The notes under the pieces: generated by a model
Database searches by the model: none
The model's input: only the letters and a program-made list of their open reading frames with translations
Told to the model about the DNA's origin: nothing
In this document: positions 1 to 37,283 of the stretch, one piece after another
How the letters are laid out: each line of letters starts with the position of its first letter
How positions within the stretch are numbered: the stretch's first letter is position 1
From: Hermatobates lingyangjiaoensis
Taxonomy: Eukaryota > Arthropoda > Insecta > Hemiptera > Hermatobatidae
DNA length: 64,000 nt
NCBI GenBank assembly: GCA_026182355.1
Contig: JAPFBL010000007.1
Coordinates: forward strand, 2,046,001 to 2,110,000
Direction of reading: 5' to 3'
Position numbers and translations under genes: made by a program

Positions 1-2631
1 CTGATTTCATATTATTTTTAAATTTATTTTATTTCTATAACCAAATAAACTGTGTTGGTATATATTTTAATTTTTAATACACACACACACACACACTAAG
101 ATCTCCTGGTGAATTTTTAAATGATATGAAAGGCGTGGACAAATACCAGTTTTAAGTTCATAATAAATCATATTCGAACATTTTTCACTTATTAAAGCTA
201 AAATAAATCAAATTGTAATGGGCAGATTACAGGGAGGATAATTGGTCGATCTCATATTTTATTACACAGAATCAACATCCATCAACTATATGTAACTAGA
301 ATTAAATATCGATCTCTTTTTAGATAATTTATACAGATATAGGACCAAGAAAGTAAAAAATTAATCAGATTGATAATTGTTAATTAAGTTTAAATGATAG
401 CCTGTGATTATTTTTTTTGAACTAGTTTGAGTGACTCACTGTACCATTGCCAGTATCAGTACTGGCCAAATAACAGCCTGCCATGGAAATAAATTTTCTG
501 AAATAAAAATCAAATTGTATCTTTATCAGCAATCCTCATTTATGGGGTTAGACAACTGACAGTCATGCGCTTGTCTGTTACGTCCATACTGCCCGGCAGG
601 ACAATGGAGTGAATCGCAGTTCTTGGGAAACTTTAAGAGAGTTAGAAAATATATAACTAAGCTACTGTTTCCTCGGGGGGATTTAAATTTAGCAGACTCC
701 TTATCAAACAGCTTTTCCCTTTATTCTTCAATATCCTTTGTCTTCCGTTTTCAATACCTTACCTAAATTATCTATATTAACTCCCTCTCCTCTGACACTC
801 TCTTCCATCATTTTCAATTTTCACATGCAAACCTAGCAATCTCTTTTACATTTGACCAGAAATATTTTGAAGACTCCTGGGCTTATGCTCTTGTTGATGT
901 AAGTCATGCAAGAACACTATCTCGAAGTCCACCTTGGGCGCATTACGGGGACTATCACAGCTTTCCTCATTTGTGAGGAAGTTGTTGGTCTTTAGTTACA
1001 GAGAGTCACGTTAAAAACAGCAAGTGGTCTATTTTAATATTGTATGACCTCAAAGCTAAGAACTTAAAACAGGTCTTTACGAACACGATGTATACTTCAA
1101 AAGCCCACTGAGTATGACTCCAGACCACGTATGTTACTGACTTTGTGGTGGCTGTGGTTCCAGACCCAAGGTGAGGGTATAATGCCTTAAACAAGGGTGT
1201 TAGGATTCAAAAAGTGAAACAATACTAGGTAGAGCGGTATTGCCCTCGACTTTACCCTGGTTAGTAACAAGCGAAAGCTAGAGATCGAGACTCCAGCGAT
1301 ACCGTACCAGCAGGTATTGATTTACTCCAACGGAATTTCTACACTGCTAGTTGTTAAGATGTCTGAGACTTCCATTGTTAATGGACTTTGCAATAATAAC
1401 TACGATTAGAACCAGAAGGTTATGGTATAACTATAAAATCGATTGTAGGTCAGCCACATTAGTATCCCATTTATGGTTGCAAAGGTTGATCGGCTCGTTT
1501 CTAATGTGGGGTACAACGTGCCTAACTGCACGTTCCAGCTGTGGGCAACTGATACTTCTACCTTTGTGATATCCAACTAATCTGAAGAGCTATGTCAACG
1601 ACTTTTCATCATCATCTTCTTTTATACAATCAAAAATATTTGAAAACGAACTCCACCATCTTTAAAGAAAAATAAATAGAGAATCGAAGAGGAAACGATA
1701 TAAGCCACTGTACCGAGTTGATTCGACATCAATTATGATATACTTAAGGTAGTTAAATTAACAGGTATTTGTAGCAAGTACATGATATCGTACAGCTTTA
1801 GGATGACAGCTTTACGTCTTCTCCAAGGAACGGAAATTTTCTAGTATTCATGTGAAAAATATATGGTGACTGCCAAACTTTGAACTGCTATCTTCAGTAC
1901 TAGCAGCAACATAAGCGACTAAATCATAATATACCAACTCTATCAATGATGCTTCACTTGAAAATATAATTCGACCTGTAACAGTATATGCTCTAATAAT
2001 CTAATAGACCCGAAATAATTGTTAAACAACTTTCTTTATAATCTGTTCAAACTCTCCCATGGAGATTGTCCATATATGATTTAAATCTTTTTTAGATTTT
2101 AATTTCATGTTTCTTCTTTGTATGGGACAGGTATAGTCATAGTCGAACAGTAGCGTGCTGGCCTATAGTACTGAAGATTGGTAGGTTCAAATGACTGTTT
2201 TTTGGAATTTTGGGCAAGCTATTCATGAGAGAGAGGATGTAGTACTTTCGGACCCGAGCTTCCACGAAGTCAGGTATTTGAAAATGAGATCTGCTCTCAT
2301 CTACACCCAATGTTAGTCACCCGGTAAAGTGAATGACTCTCTTATAACTGAAATGGGTTTCAAATAACAAATGAGTGTCACTTTCCGCCTATTGAACAGC
2401 AATAAAGGTGAAAACCTATGTGTGGGGCCTTTAGAAGCCCCAAAAAAATGTGTTTTTTCATCGCACTACTATACTAAGTATCACGAGATTGATTGATTCT
2501 TTAACTATAACCTCTTTTTGGAACCTGAAATGCGTACTACGACACAGAGAGGCTGGAGGATAGATATTAGACATAACTGATCTAAATGTACCATGCATAC
2601 TGAAATGAGAGGTGACCAGTTAAGAACAGAC
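1..2631. other. Intron 8 of the kinesin gene (part)
   Basis: No exon with kinesin-like coding was found on the minus strand here. It contains a (CA)n run at 79-96 and a SINE fragment near 2135-2235. The rest is unrecognised. Confidence 0.6.
2135..2235 (+). mobile_element. tRNA-derived SINE fragment
   Basis: A tRNA-like head with AGCGTGCTGGCC (A-box side) and GGTAGGTTCAAATGAC (B box GGTTCAAAT), followed by TTTGGAATTTTGGGCAAGC. The last part recalls the body of chelicerate tRNA-SINEs as I remember them. Divergent and truncated. Confidence 0.45.
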
Positions 2632-25547
<22,916 letters not shown>

Positions 25548-28500
25548 CTGAAACATAAATAATTTATCCCTGTAAGTAAATAACTACATATAAAATACTA
25601 TTTTTTAGTAAAAATAACGGAATTAGAAAACTAACAACTTATAACATTTGGTTCATCATAATAATCAAAAGGCACTGAGCGACCAAACTAGTGTTCATAC
25701 AAGCCACCAATAGATTTGCCACAACTTTATAAGCATGTTAATTATTTTACAAAAATGTTCAACCTATTTGAGCAAGCTCTTTAAAGAACATGCTTCATTG
25801 ATCTATTTTTATAGACACATTTTGTTTATATATAAATCAAGTGCTAATTTGTCTGTGTTAGTTTCGTTGTCAAAAATATAGCAAACATTTAGCTCGTACA
25901 TAATTAACACGATTGTTGAGGTAAAGAAGTAGTGTTTTGGGCAATTGTTTCAATCATTTTAAATAGTAGCTTACACCCCATGGGAAGCTATATGGGAAGT
26001 ATCGCTAATTCCGGGTAGAAGAGTTCTACGAGAAGGACTTTCTAGATGGCGTCTACATCTAATCAGAAAAAGTTACAAAATGCAAAATGATTGTTAACAA
26101 ATATTTAAAATCAAATATTTTAAAAACATCTTTACAGAAAATCTGAAAAACGTAATGTTTAAAAATGCCATCTCACAACTTTTGCTGGAAACATTTTTCC
26201 CTGTGAAGTCATCAAAGGTTTCAATAATACCAATATAATGACAAAGGGTATAATTTGAGTTTATTATTTTATACAATTTAACACTGACTCTTCAATAATA
26301 TTCTGGTCTAGCCGAACAAGTTTATACTGACTTATTTATCAGTTTAAGATCTGATAGCGTTTAACTCATTAGCACTTTATTCTATTGGTGAAGCTAGCAA
26401 CGGTAAGTTAATTAACAGTCATTGTTTCCAAAGCCAACGCTAAAGGCTTTTACCTTTAGTGCTGTTCTGAAAACAGGAGCTTTTAGCTCATTTGTTATTT
26501 GCCTGCACTTTACCTGCCTATGGGCAAGTCACATTACCGGCTGGATAATAACTGTTGCATCATGCTGATAACCCTCAATTCATAGATATCCTTTTATCTA
26601 TTAGAATGAATTATATTAATCATATTTAATAATTTAATTTTAACAAATTGGAATTCACTTTCAATTTAGCACAAGTACTCTATAATACTGAAATAACAAA
26701 TCAACTATTCAAGCAAACAACAAATTGTCAATTTAATCATTTTTCGTCAAGTAGAAGTAGTGAATTATATTTATAATAAATGATAATGTTAAAAGTAATT
26801 ATAACATATAATTTGTAACCAGCTTATGAATACCCATTATGTTTGAATATTGAAATGACAGTCATTAGGAGGTGGGTATATACTTGTAAAACATGTGGCT
26901 CAACATGGCCGAGCATGTGCCACCTTTGCTCGTAACGTCTTTAGGGTGCCGAACAAAAGAACAGATCGACAGAAGTACTTCAAGATCCAGACAGTAAAAC
27001 CCGATCGAAACCGAGCAAGCTGCTAGAGTTAAATAAAGCAGAACGCTCTTACTATATGATACACATGTTAACATACTGAAGTAGGCAATTCATTAAGGTT
27101 GAGTCGTGTGAAGTTCACTCCCGATACCTTCACATCAAGCTGTTTGATCGACCTTATCCACCAATCATAGGTGTAACTATCCATAGCAATACTTTCGTCT
27201 ATCTCTATGTACCTCTCAGTTGTATCCACAGAAATACATTATGTTTTCAGTAAATGAGGGATTTTTAGTATAACTATAATGTTATGATACGATTTTTGGG
27301 TCGTATATCTAAGATCAGGGATGACCACCCTCTTGTACAAATGGGTCAAATCACAAATTTTTTCTTTAAGGAAGCTACATATGGTTTATTCCAATGAGGT
27401 TAGTTAATTGGTCATCACTCCAATTATTTTTTCACTATTTTGTTATTTTACCTATATGACAAAATTGTTCACAACTTCTTGGACTATACAACCCGAATAT
27501 TAGATTTCTGGGTAAATTAACAATTTGATCAAATTGAAAGTATACAATATATTGTAAAATTCAACTATGCGTAGTTCTCTTTCATATGTTTTCAAACATT
27601 TTTGACTTTGAAAACATATGTGTTTAAAAAAGTTCTACATTCTTACCTTTTTAGATATTGATAAATTTAATCCATTTTTATGGCTATCCGGTATCTATAA
27701 TACATGAAAAGATATTTTGTGTTATATTTTATTATTTCATATTAAAATGTAGTTATTTATAAAACATAATGATATCGAAACTGCCTAAAATGAAAGCCCG
27801 TACACAGTCTGTCAATCATCAAGTAAATATAAAATAGTGAATGTGTTTAAAAGCAAGCAGGGGGCGTGACAGAGGGCGAGGGTTAGACAACACATCTCTG
27901 TCTCAACAGCTGCTCCGAGGCCGACCTCTAAACCAGCCAAGCAGTAAATGATACTTTAATTACAAATAGTCACATGGCTAAATTCATCTACTGCTATGTG
28001 GTTAAAGTATTTCATATAAAGTAAACTCTGCAGTGGTCTACACTCAACTCTACTGTCAGCTAACATTAATATCAAATCCTCTATCGTATTCTGCATCCCT
28101 TATCATTTCTAAATTCAACTTCAGTGAACTACATAATTGTCCTTAGAGAATTATCTCTCAGTTTTATTAGTTTTAGGTATAATTTCCAAAAAACCATTAC
28201 TCTGCTAAAGGCGATTGCATTCATTCACATAGAATGCGGTCATAAGTGTCGGACTCCTGATGACACAGTCAGCATGCTTTGTATGATGCCAACAGCAGCT
28301 GCACAAGTCACACTCAAGAAAACAATGTTTGGTTAGATATTCTAAAAATATTTTTAAATCCTTAATTTGAAGTTAGATTATTTTCTTTAAAGATTTAAGT
28401 ACAGCTGGGGGAGTTTACGGTCATTTCAAAAAATGTAGATATTGTATTTAGTATTGCCTGCATTGCTGTTAGGCTTGCGCGATAATAGAATTATATTCTG

Positions 28501-31500
28501 TTGATTATTGCAAGAGACTGCATGCGTTGTCCTTTGCCATATTAGTTTATATTGATTTTAATACAATCTCAGTAGTCTCTTTTCCAATTCTGCCTCTTAC
28601 AAAGTCTTAAAGCCTTTTAAAATTTTCAAAACAGTGAAAGTTAGGCTCATTTGTTAATCGACTGTAAAGGAAATGAAACCTGGCGTCACTCATCCAAGCG
28701 CTAACCAACATTGCTAAAGAATTTAACATTGCTATGGCTATTACCAATATCTCAGAGGAAAATAAATAACTTTTTTAGATTAGTGTAATAAGAATAACAG
28801 TGATTAATTGGAAAGATTAATATTTAAAGATATTAATTAAATAAATAATCTATAAAATATTATATAATATCTATAGTGCTGAAAAATCACAATAAATAAA
28901 CACTTGATGCAATCAATGAAGTTTAATCCACAATGGAAAAAGGATTTATATGCTATACCTATAGTATATGAAATATTATTTTTGCTGTCAATTGGTTAAT
29001 CTCATTCAAACGATTTCATTTTGGACAAAATGAACTAACAGTATGATCCAAACTCTACTGCTGACACGGCTAATTTGGTATCATTAAATTTAATGATATA
29101 ATTAATAAATTTCAATAATTGTTATACATCTACCCTTATTAATTATAGTTTCTTGACTATAGTTGGTATCATGGTTGGTAATTTAGATAAATAATAAAAG
29201 GACTTAAATCGCAGCGAATGTTCTACGAGTATTTCACTGAGTATGGTCGACAGAAGAAACCTTCAAAGTGTTTGTTAATTGTGCTAAACTACCATGCGAA
29301 TTACATTGTCATCATTTTAGTATATCGTAGCCACATTAAAATGTACAATATATTAACTGGATTGTTTATTATTTCTGATAATGGGTTGATCATACATATT
29401 TTCTGGTTGCATCAGTTTTACTCCAAAGCCAAAATAGAAATTTAATGTAAAATGATAATGTGATTATAACTTCAATTTACATAGAAATGTACGTTTAAGT
29501 GTAATTTTTGTTCAGACGAAATCACACTTTTTTTGCGAATACTTAAAAGCTTGTAACACTTCTCTCGTAAGGAACTACTAGCTCGGAATATTATTTGGAA
29601 AACGCTTTTATAAAACGTCTCTAGTTGGTCGATGTCTATAAGATGAAATAACCAACCGATGAGTCAATAAAATTAAGGAAAATACTATATTTTAATTATA
29701 GATAATCTTTAAGGAACGACGGTCAATTAGCCCTCTCGACCGTCAAGGAGACAAGGTCCTGTCATCTTTAGAAAAATCGACATTTACTAATTTCAACCCA
29801 AAATGACGCACGATGCAACAAAATATTGCTAAAAATATTCTGAATTCTAAGTAATATTAAAAGAGAACTGTTTGGCACTGAAGAATATTATAATTAACAA
29901 TGATGTGTCAAATATCTGATCAAATCAATTTTGATGACGTAAGTATTTCTGAATGTCATCATTCATAAATTAATATTCCTTAGTTAAAGAAGAAATTCGG
30001 AACAAAAGATGAATGACGAGTGATTTCTACTTTTCAGACAATTTCCACAACAACTTATATTGAATATGTTGTGTTTTCTCTATGTCAGCTTATATGACTA
30101 CATTATTTATATTCTACATTAAGAGTTGCACAATATATATATATAGGTGCATCAAAAAAGGAAGATATTTTTGATTCACTATTTAAGCAACCCTATAAAT
30201 TGGATAGTGTATAAACTAATTAAATAGATTTTTTAACCAAAAACACAATTAATATAAAATTTGTTTGGTCAGAACACCTACGAAATATTTACAGTTTTAC
30301 GTTTTTTCTTTTAAGATTCTGAAACCTTGGTTGATGTCACAGAGAAAACTGTTTTAAATAAAAGTTATAGAGAGTGAAATTTGTAATCAACTATGTGTCC
30401 TAAACTTTCACTAAAGCTATTTGTTTTACATAAATATCTTGCTCTCAGTTTTTGTTCAGAAACTCAGATGTAGAACAGATCTAACAAGTTTTCCATTTTG
30501 AACCCTTCAAGACGTATTTAGCGATACTCCTTCCGTTTATCAGTAAAGTAGACACCACAGGGAGTTCAACCCGTTATTGCAATCTAAAAAAGTTCCAAAA
30601 ACGCTACTTTTTCCACATTAATATTTGTTTGTCAATTATATATGAACCAATATATATCTCAGGAATTTCCTATAGCAAGACTCGACCAGGAAACGTTTCA
30701 AAGAAATGAAACCTCTCCTACTGCATATTATTTGGCAGACAGTTCACTGTTGTCACAGTATCTGTATTCTGTACTATACTGAGGTACCTCGATCTACGAA
30801 TATACAGATATACTAGTATTTCGATATACATTGTAAATTTCGAACCAAAATTCGTCTCGATATAAGATGATTGGCTGGAGATACGACGTACTATGTAGCA
30901 TCTAATAGCGGTCACCATGAAACAAGTGGTTGTGAAATACAGAAAGAAAAACCTTAAGTGAGTGACACCGACAAGGTCAAGTGGAAACTAGAAAAAAAAG
31001 TAATAAAAAACGTAGCAAGTTAGGTTTTGTCTTATGTTAAGTGAAGAATGGAATGTAAATCGTACTTCCTCTACACCACCACTCCCTCCGCCTCCTCCGA
31101 CCTTTGCCTCCAGTCTCGAAGGTAAGATGATGTTCTGTTTTATATTGTTTTAAATCTGTCTAATTTATCTGAATTCTTTTTGCGTGTATACGACATTGTT
31201 ACACATAACAATGCATAATAATAATAATTAACATTTATGCATAATGTATGCACTATTATACATAAAGCATGTAAAAAATAGTTCAATTATTTATATCCAG
31301 GAATTGAACTATTTCATCGTAGATTTTTGGACTGTGAAACAGATTAATGGAATTATAATATATCTTAAGGGAAAATAAGTCTCGATATACGCCCTTTCCA
31401 TATACGAAGTCGGTCCTGGAATGTTTTAAATTCGAGGTAACACTGTACAGACAAAAACCGTTAAACAGGCAAAGACACGTAATTGTTATAAATAAAGATA

Positions 31501-32904
31501 TATAAAGTGCCAAAATAGTTATTATACGTAAAATTAACTAAAAATATTCATAAAATATAATTGTTTATTAATAGTTTCTACACAAAGGGATTGTGCACAA
31601 ACAAACAACTAATTCAATAACAGGAAAAATTTTTAAATTAGAAATTGACATATACAATTTAAGTAATAAAGAAATAAAAATGGAATTACACGTCAAAACT
31701 AGTGGTTTTTATTAAAGTATCTCTTGTATGAGATACTGGGCGTTTGGGGTACTGCAGTGGTGCTGGTAAGTTGGAAGTTAAAGTTATGTTTGAATATCTA
31801 ATACAGGGCAGTAATACACGAGAAAGTCTGGTGTCGACGCTAAAGTGGCTGGTAGCCAGGCTGCCTCCTTCACTAGATTCATAATCACGGATTCTGTATT
31901 ATTGGGTCAAGGCCGGCTTCTGGCGACACCCAAATAACCTGTCTGCTAATAAACAGAGATGCTCAAAACAAAAATGAATTATATATTTCATAAAATTACC
32001 CCAACAACCTATATTTCACTGTGTTTTTAACAGTAATCAAATAATTACAATGCCACTTACCATATGACACCTTTTCCAGTTCATATACACCCACACTAAT
32101 AGATGGATAATAAAAGTAGAATTTCCAAAGAAATTTTACATTAATGAAATTAAGATCAATAAACATAAAAGAAACACAAGAATACCAAATGGAGTATTTC
32201 ATGTAAATGTCATTAAATAAAAACAATGAAAAATCATAACATAACAAAATAACAAACGCTTATTATGACCTGAAATATTTGAGATAATATAATTAAAGAG
32301 AAAAATGAAATATATAAACTATATGAATAAAACCCAACTGTATGGTGTGAGTGTGCTTGTTCTACAAAGACTACATTTTAGTTACAGTCAAAATCAAGTT
32401 TTGCACACATCCTGGAAATTTTCCTAAAAAAAATTAGGGTGTTTAATGTGGGTAAGACAACTATGAAGTAGATTATATCATTAAAAGAAGCGTTAATGTA
32501 TAAAAATTCCTGCAGTTTGTAGTTTTTATGATCACTTTGACGAACCGTATTCTCTGTGTACGAAAAAGACATCTTGAAGGATGTCTTGAACAATGCTGTG
32601 TGTAATATTGTTACGATAACACCTAAGTCTTAATATGTAAAAATTATAAGCGATACAAACTAAAAAAAAGTAGAAAAAATTGGGACTAACATTTTGTAAA
32701 AATATGACTTTAGTTAAAATATGAAAATCCTAAGTCGTTGACGAAATTCAGCCCGTACAATTTTCATTTGACAAAATCTTCCCCTAACGTCATTGTGGTC
32801 TCAAAATCCCAAGAAATTGTTTAAGTATAGTATTGGCGTTTACATTTTTGACATGCATTTGTCAGTGACGAAGGTGTTCTTGGGAAGACAGTTTTATATT
32901 AATA
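25548..32904. other. Upstream of the kinesin start: little recognisable
   Basis: AT-rich DNA without supported genes. It contains the GC patch at 27835, a 28028-28090 fragment related to the left end of the 1.6-kb repeat (GCAGTGGTCTACACTCAACT) and short (TA)n runs. Transcribed if the kinesin leader exon lies further up. Confidence 0.4.
27835..27955. other. Short GC-rich patch, function unknown
   Basis: A stretch with GGGGGCGTGACAGAGGGCGAG and AGCTGCTCCGAGGCCGACC within AT-rich DNA, 2.3 kb upstream of the kinesin ATG. It could be an alternative leader exon or promoter, or a repeat fragment. Confidence 0.2.
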
Positions 32905-33409
32905 CAGTGGAACCTCTACATACGAGATTAATTCGTTCCCGGATCGTGCTCGTATCTAGAATTTCTCGTATCTAGAGCGAATTTTCCCCATAAGAAATAA
33001 CTGAAAACCAATTAATTTGTTCCCGGCCTCCCAAAATCATTCAAGTTAACCCTAAATAACTATGAACACATCTTCCTGATTACTAAAAACACATTCAAAT
33101 AGTGACTGAACATAAAAATACAGTAATAAGATAAATAAGATGATATTAACGAAATAAAATGCGAGTTTATTATGAGCATTTATTATGAGCACTTCCACTT
33201 AAAATTAAAGTTAACTTTAATTTTTTTACGGCACTAATTTATTTATGCACTTTTTTCTGCTTTTTTTTGCTTTGGAACCTAGCGGGACCATCTGGAAATT
33301 CTCGTAACTTGGATTTTCTCTCGTATGTAGAGCAAGATTTTTGCTCGAAAGACCTATCGTATTTCGAGTTTCTCGTAAGTAGAGTAGCTCGTATGTAGAG
33401 GTTCCACTG
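32905..33409. mobile_element. Tigger/pogo-type MITE
   Basis: Begins CAGTGGAACCTCTACATACG and ends CGTATGTAGAGGTTCCACTG, a perfect inverted repeat of 20 bp, inserted at TA (33903-type dinucleotide duplicated at 32903-32904 and 33410-33411). The interior repeats CTCGTATCTAG-like words. No transposase. Confidence 0.85.
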
Positions 33410-33559
33410 TATTTTTTAGTTAGGGTTCTCAATGATCTTGATACACAAAGGTAATCACGAAGTCTCCGTATCCCGTTACGATTTGCATCAAGTAGTGTAC
33501 TGCATCAAGTAGCTTACTTTAGCCGTTTCTATAATACTATCCATGAGGATGGTAAAGCA

Positions 33560-33720
33560 GAAGTCGTTCGGTAGGCTTTTAAGACCAAAATGATTTCTTT
33601 CCTTTATTTTTCCTTTATATGTATATTGGGGATTCAAACTCAGACCCCGTACGGGGTCACCATAGCCTACTACTGAATTAATGAAAGTCCTCACGCAGCA
33701 GTCCTCATACTCCATGTTGT
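33560..33720 (-). mobile_element. Possible tRNA-type SINE head
   Basis: Minus strand has GGGGTCTGAGTTTGAATCCCC, a B-box-like GTTTGAATCC, preceded by TAGGCTATGGTGACC. Weak. Confidence 0.25.
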
Positions 33721-33769
33721 CTCGGAGATTCTACTAATATTTGATGCAGCTAGAGCACCGATTTTTTTT

Positions 33770-34110
33770 ACACGCGGGCTGAACTTCAATCCTTCACTAT
33801 GTAATATGCCTATTTTTAAGTCTCATCCGTGAGAAAAAAAAAACATTTTTTTGAGTCATCCGTCAGGTACCAAGTACATCCAACCATTTTTCTCAAGGGC
33901 TCAGGACATGATAATCTGGACACGATTTGTTCAGGCTAATTGAACGTTCTATTCACCCAACCATAAATGAACACACACAGATCATCGAAAAAACTTTGAC
34001 AATAGACTTAGGAAACGTCAAAACATGTTAATTGGTCAAAATATGGGATCAGATTTTTCATTATTACTACACTTTACTTATATTAATGTAATAATTGCAG
34101 TGAGTCAGAG
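33770..34110 (+). mobile_element. Diverged right half of the 1.6-kb repeat family
   Basis: Contains the family's tail landmarks in order: CACACACAGATCATCG, AACGTCAAAACATG, GTCAAAATATGGGATC and CTACACTTTACTTAT. Much more diverged than copies A and B, so the family has been active over a long time. Confidence 0.5.
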
Positions 34111-34825
34111 TTCTCTATTGGGTCCTTTATTCTCTAAATAGAATAGCTTAGTGACAAATAAATTTTGTTTGCAAATCTCTTGAAAAAGGTTTATGAAACA
34201 CTATAAACTTGTAACTTTCAATCATTATTTGAAAAAAACACCATAATTAAATTATTTAATTACCCAAAAAAGAGTTAATTACTATAATTTGGGAACTACT
34301 GCTACAAATAAAAATCTATTCTAAAAGTGGAAAAAAAAACATAAGTCTCTTTTGTTATAAATGCTTTTTATTGGTCAGCATATGTAAACCTTTCTTTGCT
34401 TGTGCAAATAGTAATTTAATTAAAGGATTTAGTAATTATAAATCTAATCAAACACATTTAACTTTGTTTAATTAATTGTTGATATATGAAGAATGGACCA
34501 CCTGCCCGGCATAAGCTTAGAAATTTAATACAATACAAACATAGAGTTCAAATTAGAAGGAAATTGATTGACAGTTACAGAAGAAATGAGTTAGACGGGC
34601 GGAACTAGTCAATATCCCGAGGTTAACGAGGGATGAAACAAGCGACGATTTCATTAGTCTTAGGTGACTCACCATCTCTGGGGGGTGAGCGGTTTCAACC
34701 CAGGAATATACTTTACACTATTAACAAGTTCTGCATTAAAAAATAAGTTCTTTAGAAATATTTTCTTTTCAAATCCTCTTTTCACAAGGGATTAAAAATA
34801 ATTATTTCGTTTTTATATAAACAGA

Positions 34826-36176
34826 CTAGCAAATGTACCCGTCTTTGACGGAATCAAAAATTCTATTATACTTGGTATTCCAACATATCAATTATAGTAT
34901 TATACTAATACTATAATTAGAAATTATAGAATAGTAGAAAACACCATTATTAGTACAGTGTTAAACAAATGCCTCTGTATACACTACATTAGCTGTCTGT
35001 CCTTCAGGTTCATGGAAGAACAATCAGTTGAAACCTCTGACTATTGAGCAAGTAAACTACAGTTGACCATGTGAGAAAAACTTGGTTTCGCTAACTTGAA
35101 TTCCTGCGTTAGATAAGGTCTCCCTTTGCGACTTAGTTAACGTCATTGCGAAATAGACTCTGAGGGGACCTTGCAGTCATTTGAATGGAAACAGACAGTG
35201 GTTCGGAAGACTCCCCAATACCACATCCAGTCATTATGTCCGTCTCTATGGCATATCTGTGTAGAGCACGAACTCATAGTCGTGTCCCGTTGCACAGTTT
35301 TTGGGTCACTCATGTTTCGTAACATGAAATTTGTTACTGCTATAAATTGCAGCATCATTGGTGCTCCTACTTTAAGTTTTTACTCATGAGCAGGCAGTCC
35401 AGGAGAAATAAATTCAGAGTCAAGAAATTCAATTAGATAATGAACTGCTTCTTCATCACTAATCCAATCTCTTTACTGACTTGTAAGTTCTTTCCTCGGC
35501 TTCATATAGCGTAAGAACTTGTTTGTTGATTTCTCATGCCTGTTCATATTAAGGGCTGAGAATTGCTAGTTTACAAAACATTTATTCTCAATAGATAGTA
35601 CATCCTTAACTCTGTGAAACACCATTTCAATGATGTCAAATACGCAATATATTCATGTGCTCAATTGAAATTAAAATCAACTAACAATACCTACTTGCCA
35701 CACCTGTGTATTTTCAAAACAAACTTGTCTGTGAAGTTAGGAAAATACAGCTAAAAGCCCCATAACTTCGCTTCTGTACTGAATTAATAATCTATTTAGA
35801 GCCCATATTTTAAGTTAGGCACACACAAATCCAGTGTCAATGTTTAAGCTCGCTATGTCTTATGGTGGCTGAGTTTACTTGTGACAAACATTTTTGCGTT
35901 AAACGTCCATAACTTCACTTCTACGTTGAATTTCCAATCAATTCATAGCCTATATTTTAAGTTAGACCTACACAAATCTACTGTAAAAGTTTCAGCTTTA
36001 TATGTCTTATGGTAGCTGAGTTTACCTGTGACAAAGTTTTGCGGACAAACCGACAAACCGACAGAAATTTTTCTAAGGGTGGATTCGGTTTCTCCAATGT
36101 ATGAAACGTAAAGAAAACTTGAAATGAGTCAGTTCTAAGCAATGTACAGACAAAATCATTATTTTATTTATAAAGA
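34826..36176 (-). mobile_element. Helitron, copy 2 (inverted)
   Basis: On the minus strand it starts TCTTTATAAATAAAATAATG at 36176 and ends with hairpin CCGTCAAAGACGG then GTACATTTG-CTAG at 34826, next to T. The same family as 11288-12608 and of similar length (1351 bp), including the internal tandem segment GTCACA-GTAAACTCAGC. Confidence 0.87.
34961..35575 (-). pseudogene. Helitron helicase C-terminus, decayed, copy 2
   Basis: The same landmarks as in copy 1 but with different lesions: LKVGAPMMLQF, then frame shifts, and VVYTEAFV before TAA (34963-34961). Stops and shifts are partly unshared between the copies, so both decayed after, or partly after, they separated. Confidence 0.8.
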
Positions 36177-37283
36177 TATATGCATAGTTGTATGTTCATG
36201 AAAGTTTAATGACCACTGAGAAAGGCTTCAATATCGGAGAAGAGCTGAAACTGAGATGCTAAAGATACGAAATCTGAATAATTTTTGCTATCATCTCCTG
36301 TACAAGTCACAAGAAGGATCTTAGAACATTCAGTCCCTAGAGATGTAAATTGGGAATAACCTCATGATTTAAAATGAATTTTTAACAAAATATTCAGACC
36401 AAAATATATTATAAGCTAATGACTTCGAAGGAAATTGGTAACCAGATGATCGATTAGAAACTTGATTCTCTATTTTTATTATGGTATGAATTATTTTGTT
36501 AAATATTTATATTAGAGTTACACAAACTCACATACATTCTATGTCTACAATTTGGTATTAAAATTTCTTTTGAGATGATCTTAATGAAATATCGGTGGCA
36601 TACAGGAAAACATGTTTGGGTTGTCTCAGAATGGAGAGCTTCTCACATTGGTAAATGAAACACATTCGCCTTTTCAGATCACGAAATGGGCCAATCAATA
36701 AATTAAGAATATATTAAAACTCAAAAAAACTTATATAGCATTCAGAACTATTCAAACAAAATACTGAAACACTTAGCTAGTGTTACTGAAAAAAAACAAC
36801 ATTATTATTACCATTAATAATTTAGTCTTATTAAATAATTTTTATAGTGTTCATGTAATCAATCAATTTTATGTTATCTTTTACTGCCTTTCAAAGCCGG
36901 AGTCAAGTTTTAACGATGGAGTGTGTTAGGTTAGCCATATGTGCTAAACTACAGTAGAATGTGCGCTTCAGGATAGCATTATAGCAAGGCATATTATATC
37001 AAAGGTCAATTCAAATTATTATAACATTATAATTATAATATAAAATGTTTATTATAGTTTGTTTTCTTTTTCAACATATATGTTACGCATTAAAAGTAAA
37101 AAGGAATTATCAACAGGAGACAATTAATCTTACTTCAAATTGGATGAAGTAAGAGCAATATACAAAATGGTTTCACAGAAACACCGGGAATCCAACAGAT
37201 AAATAAAGAAATGATTAGTAGAATATCTGATTATTCTCTTAAGATCTACAGTTTATACTGAACGTCTGAAAGTGCAGGGCACT

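Noticed and set aside
1..2631. A ninth kinesin exon
   Set aside because: No minus-strand segment with splice sites and kinesin-3 stalk sequence was found.
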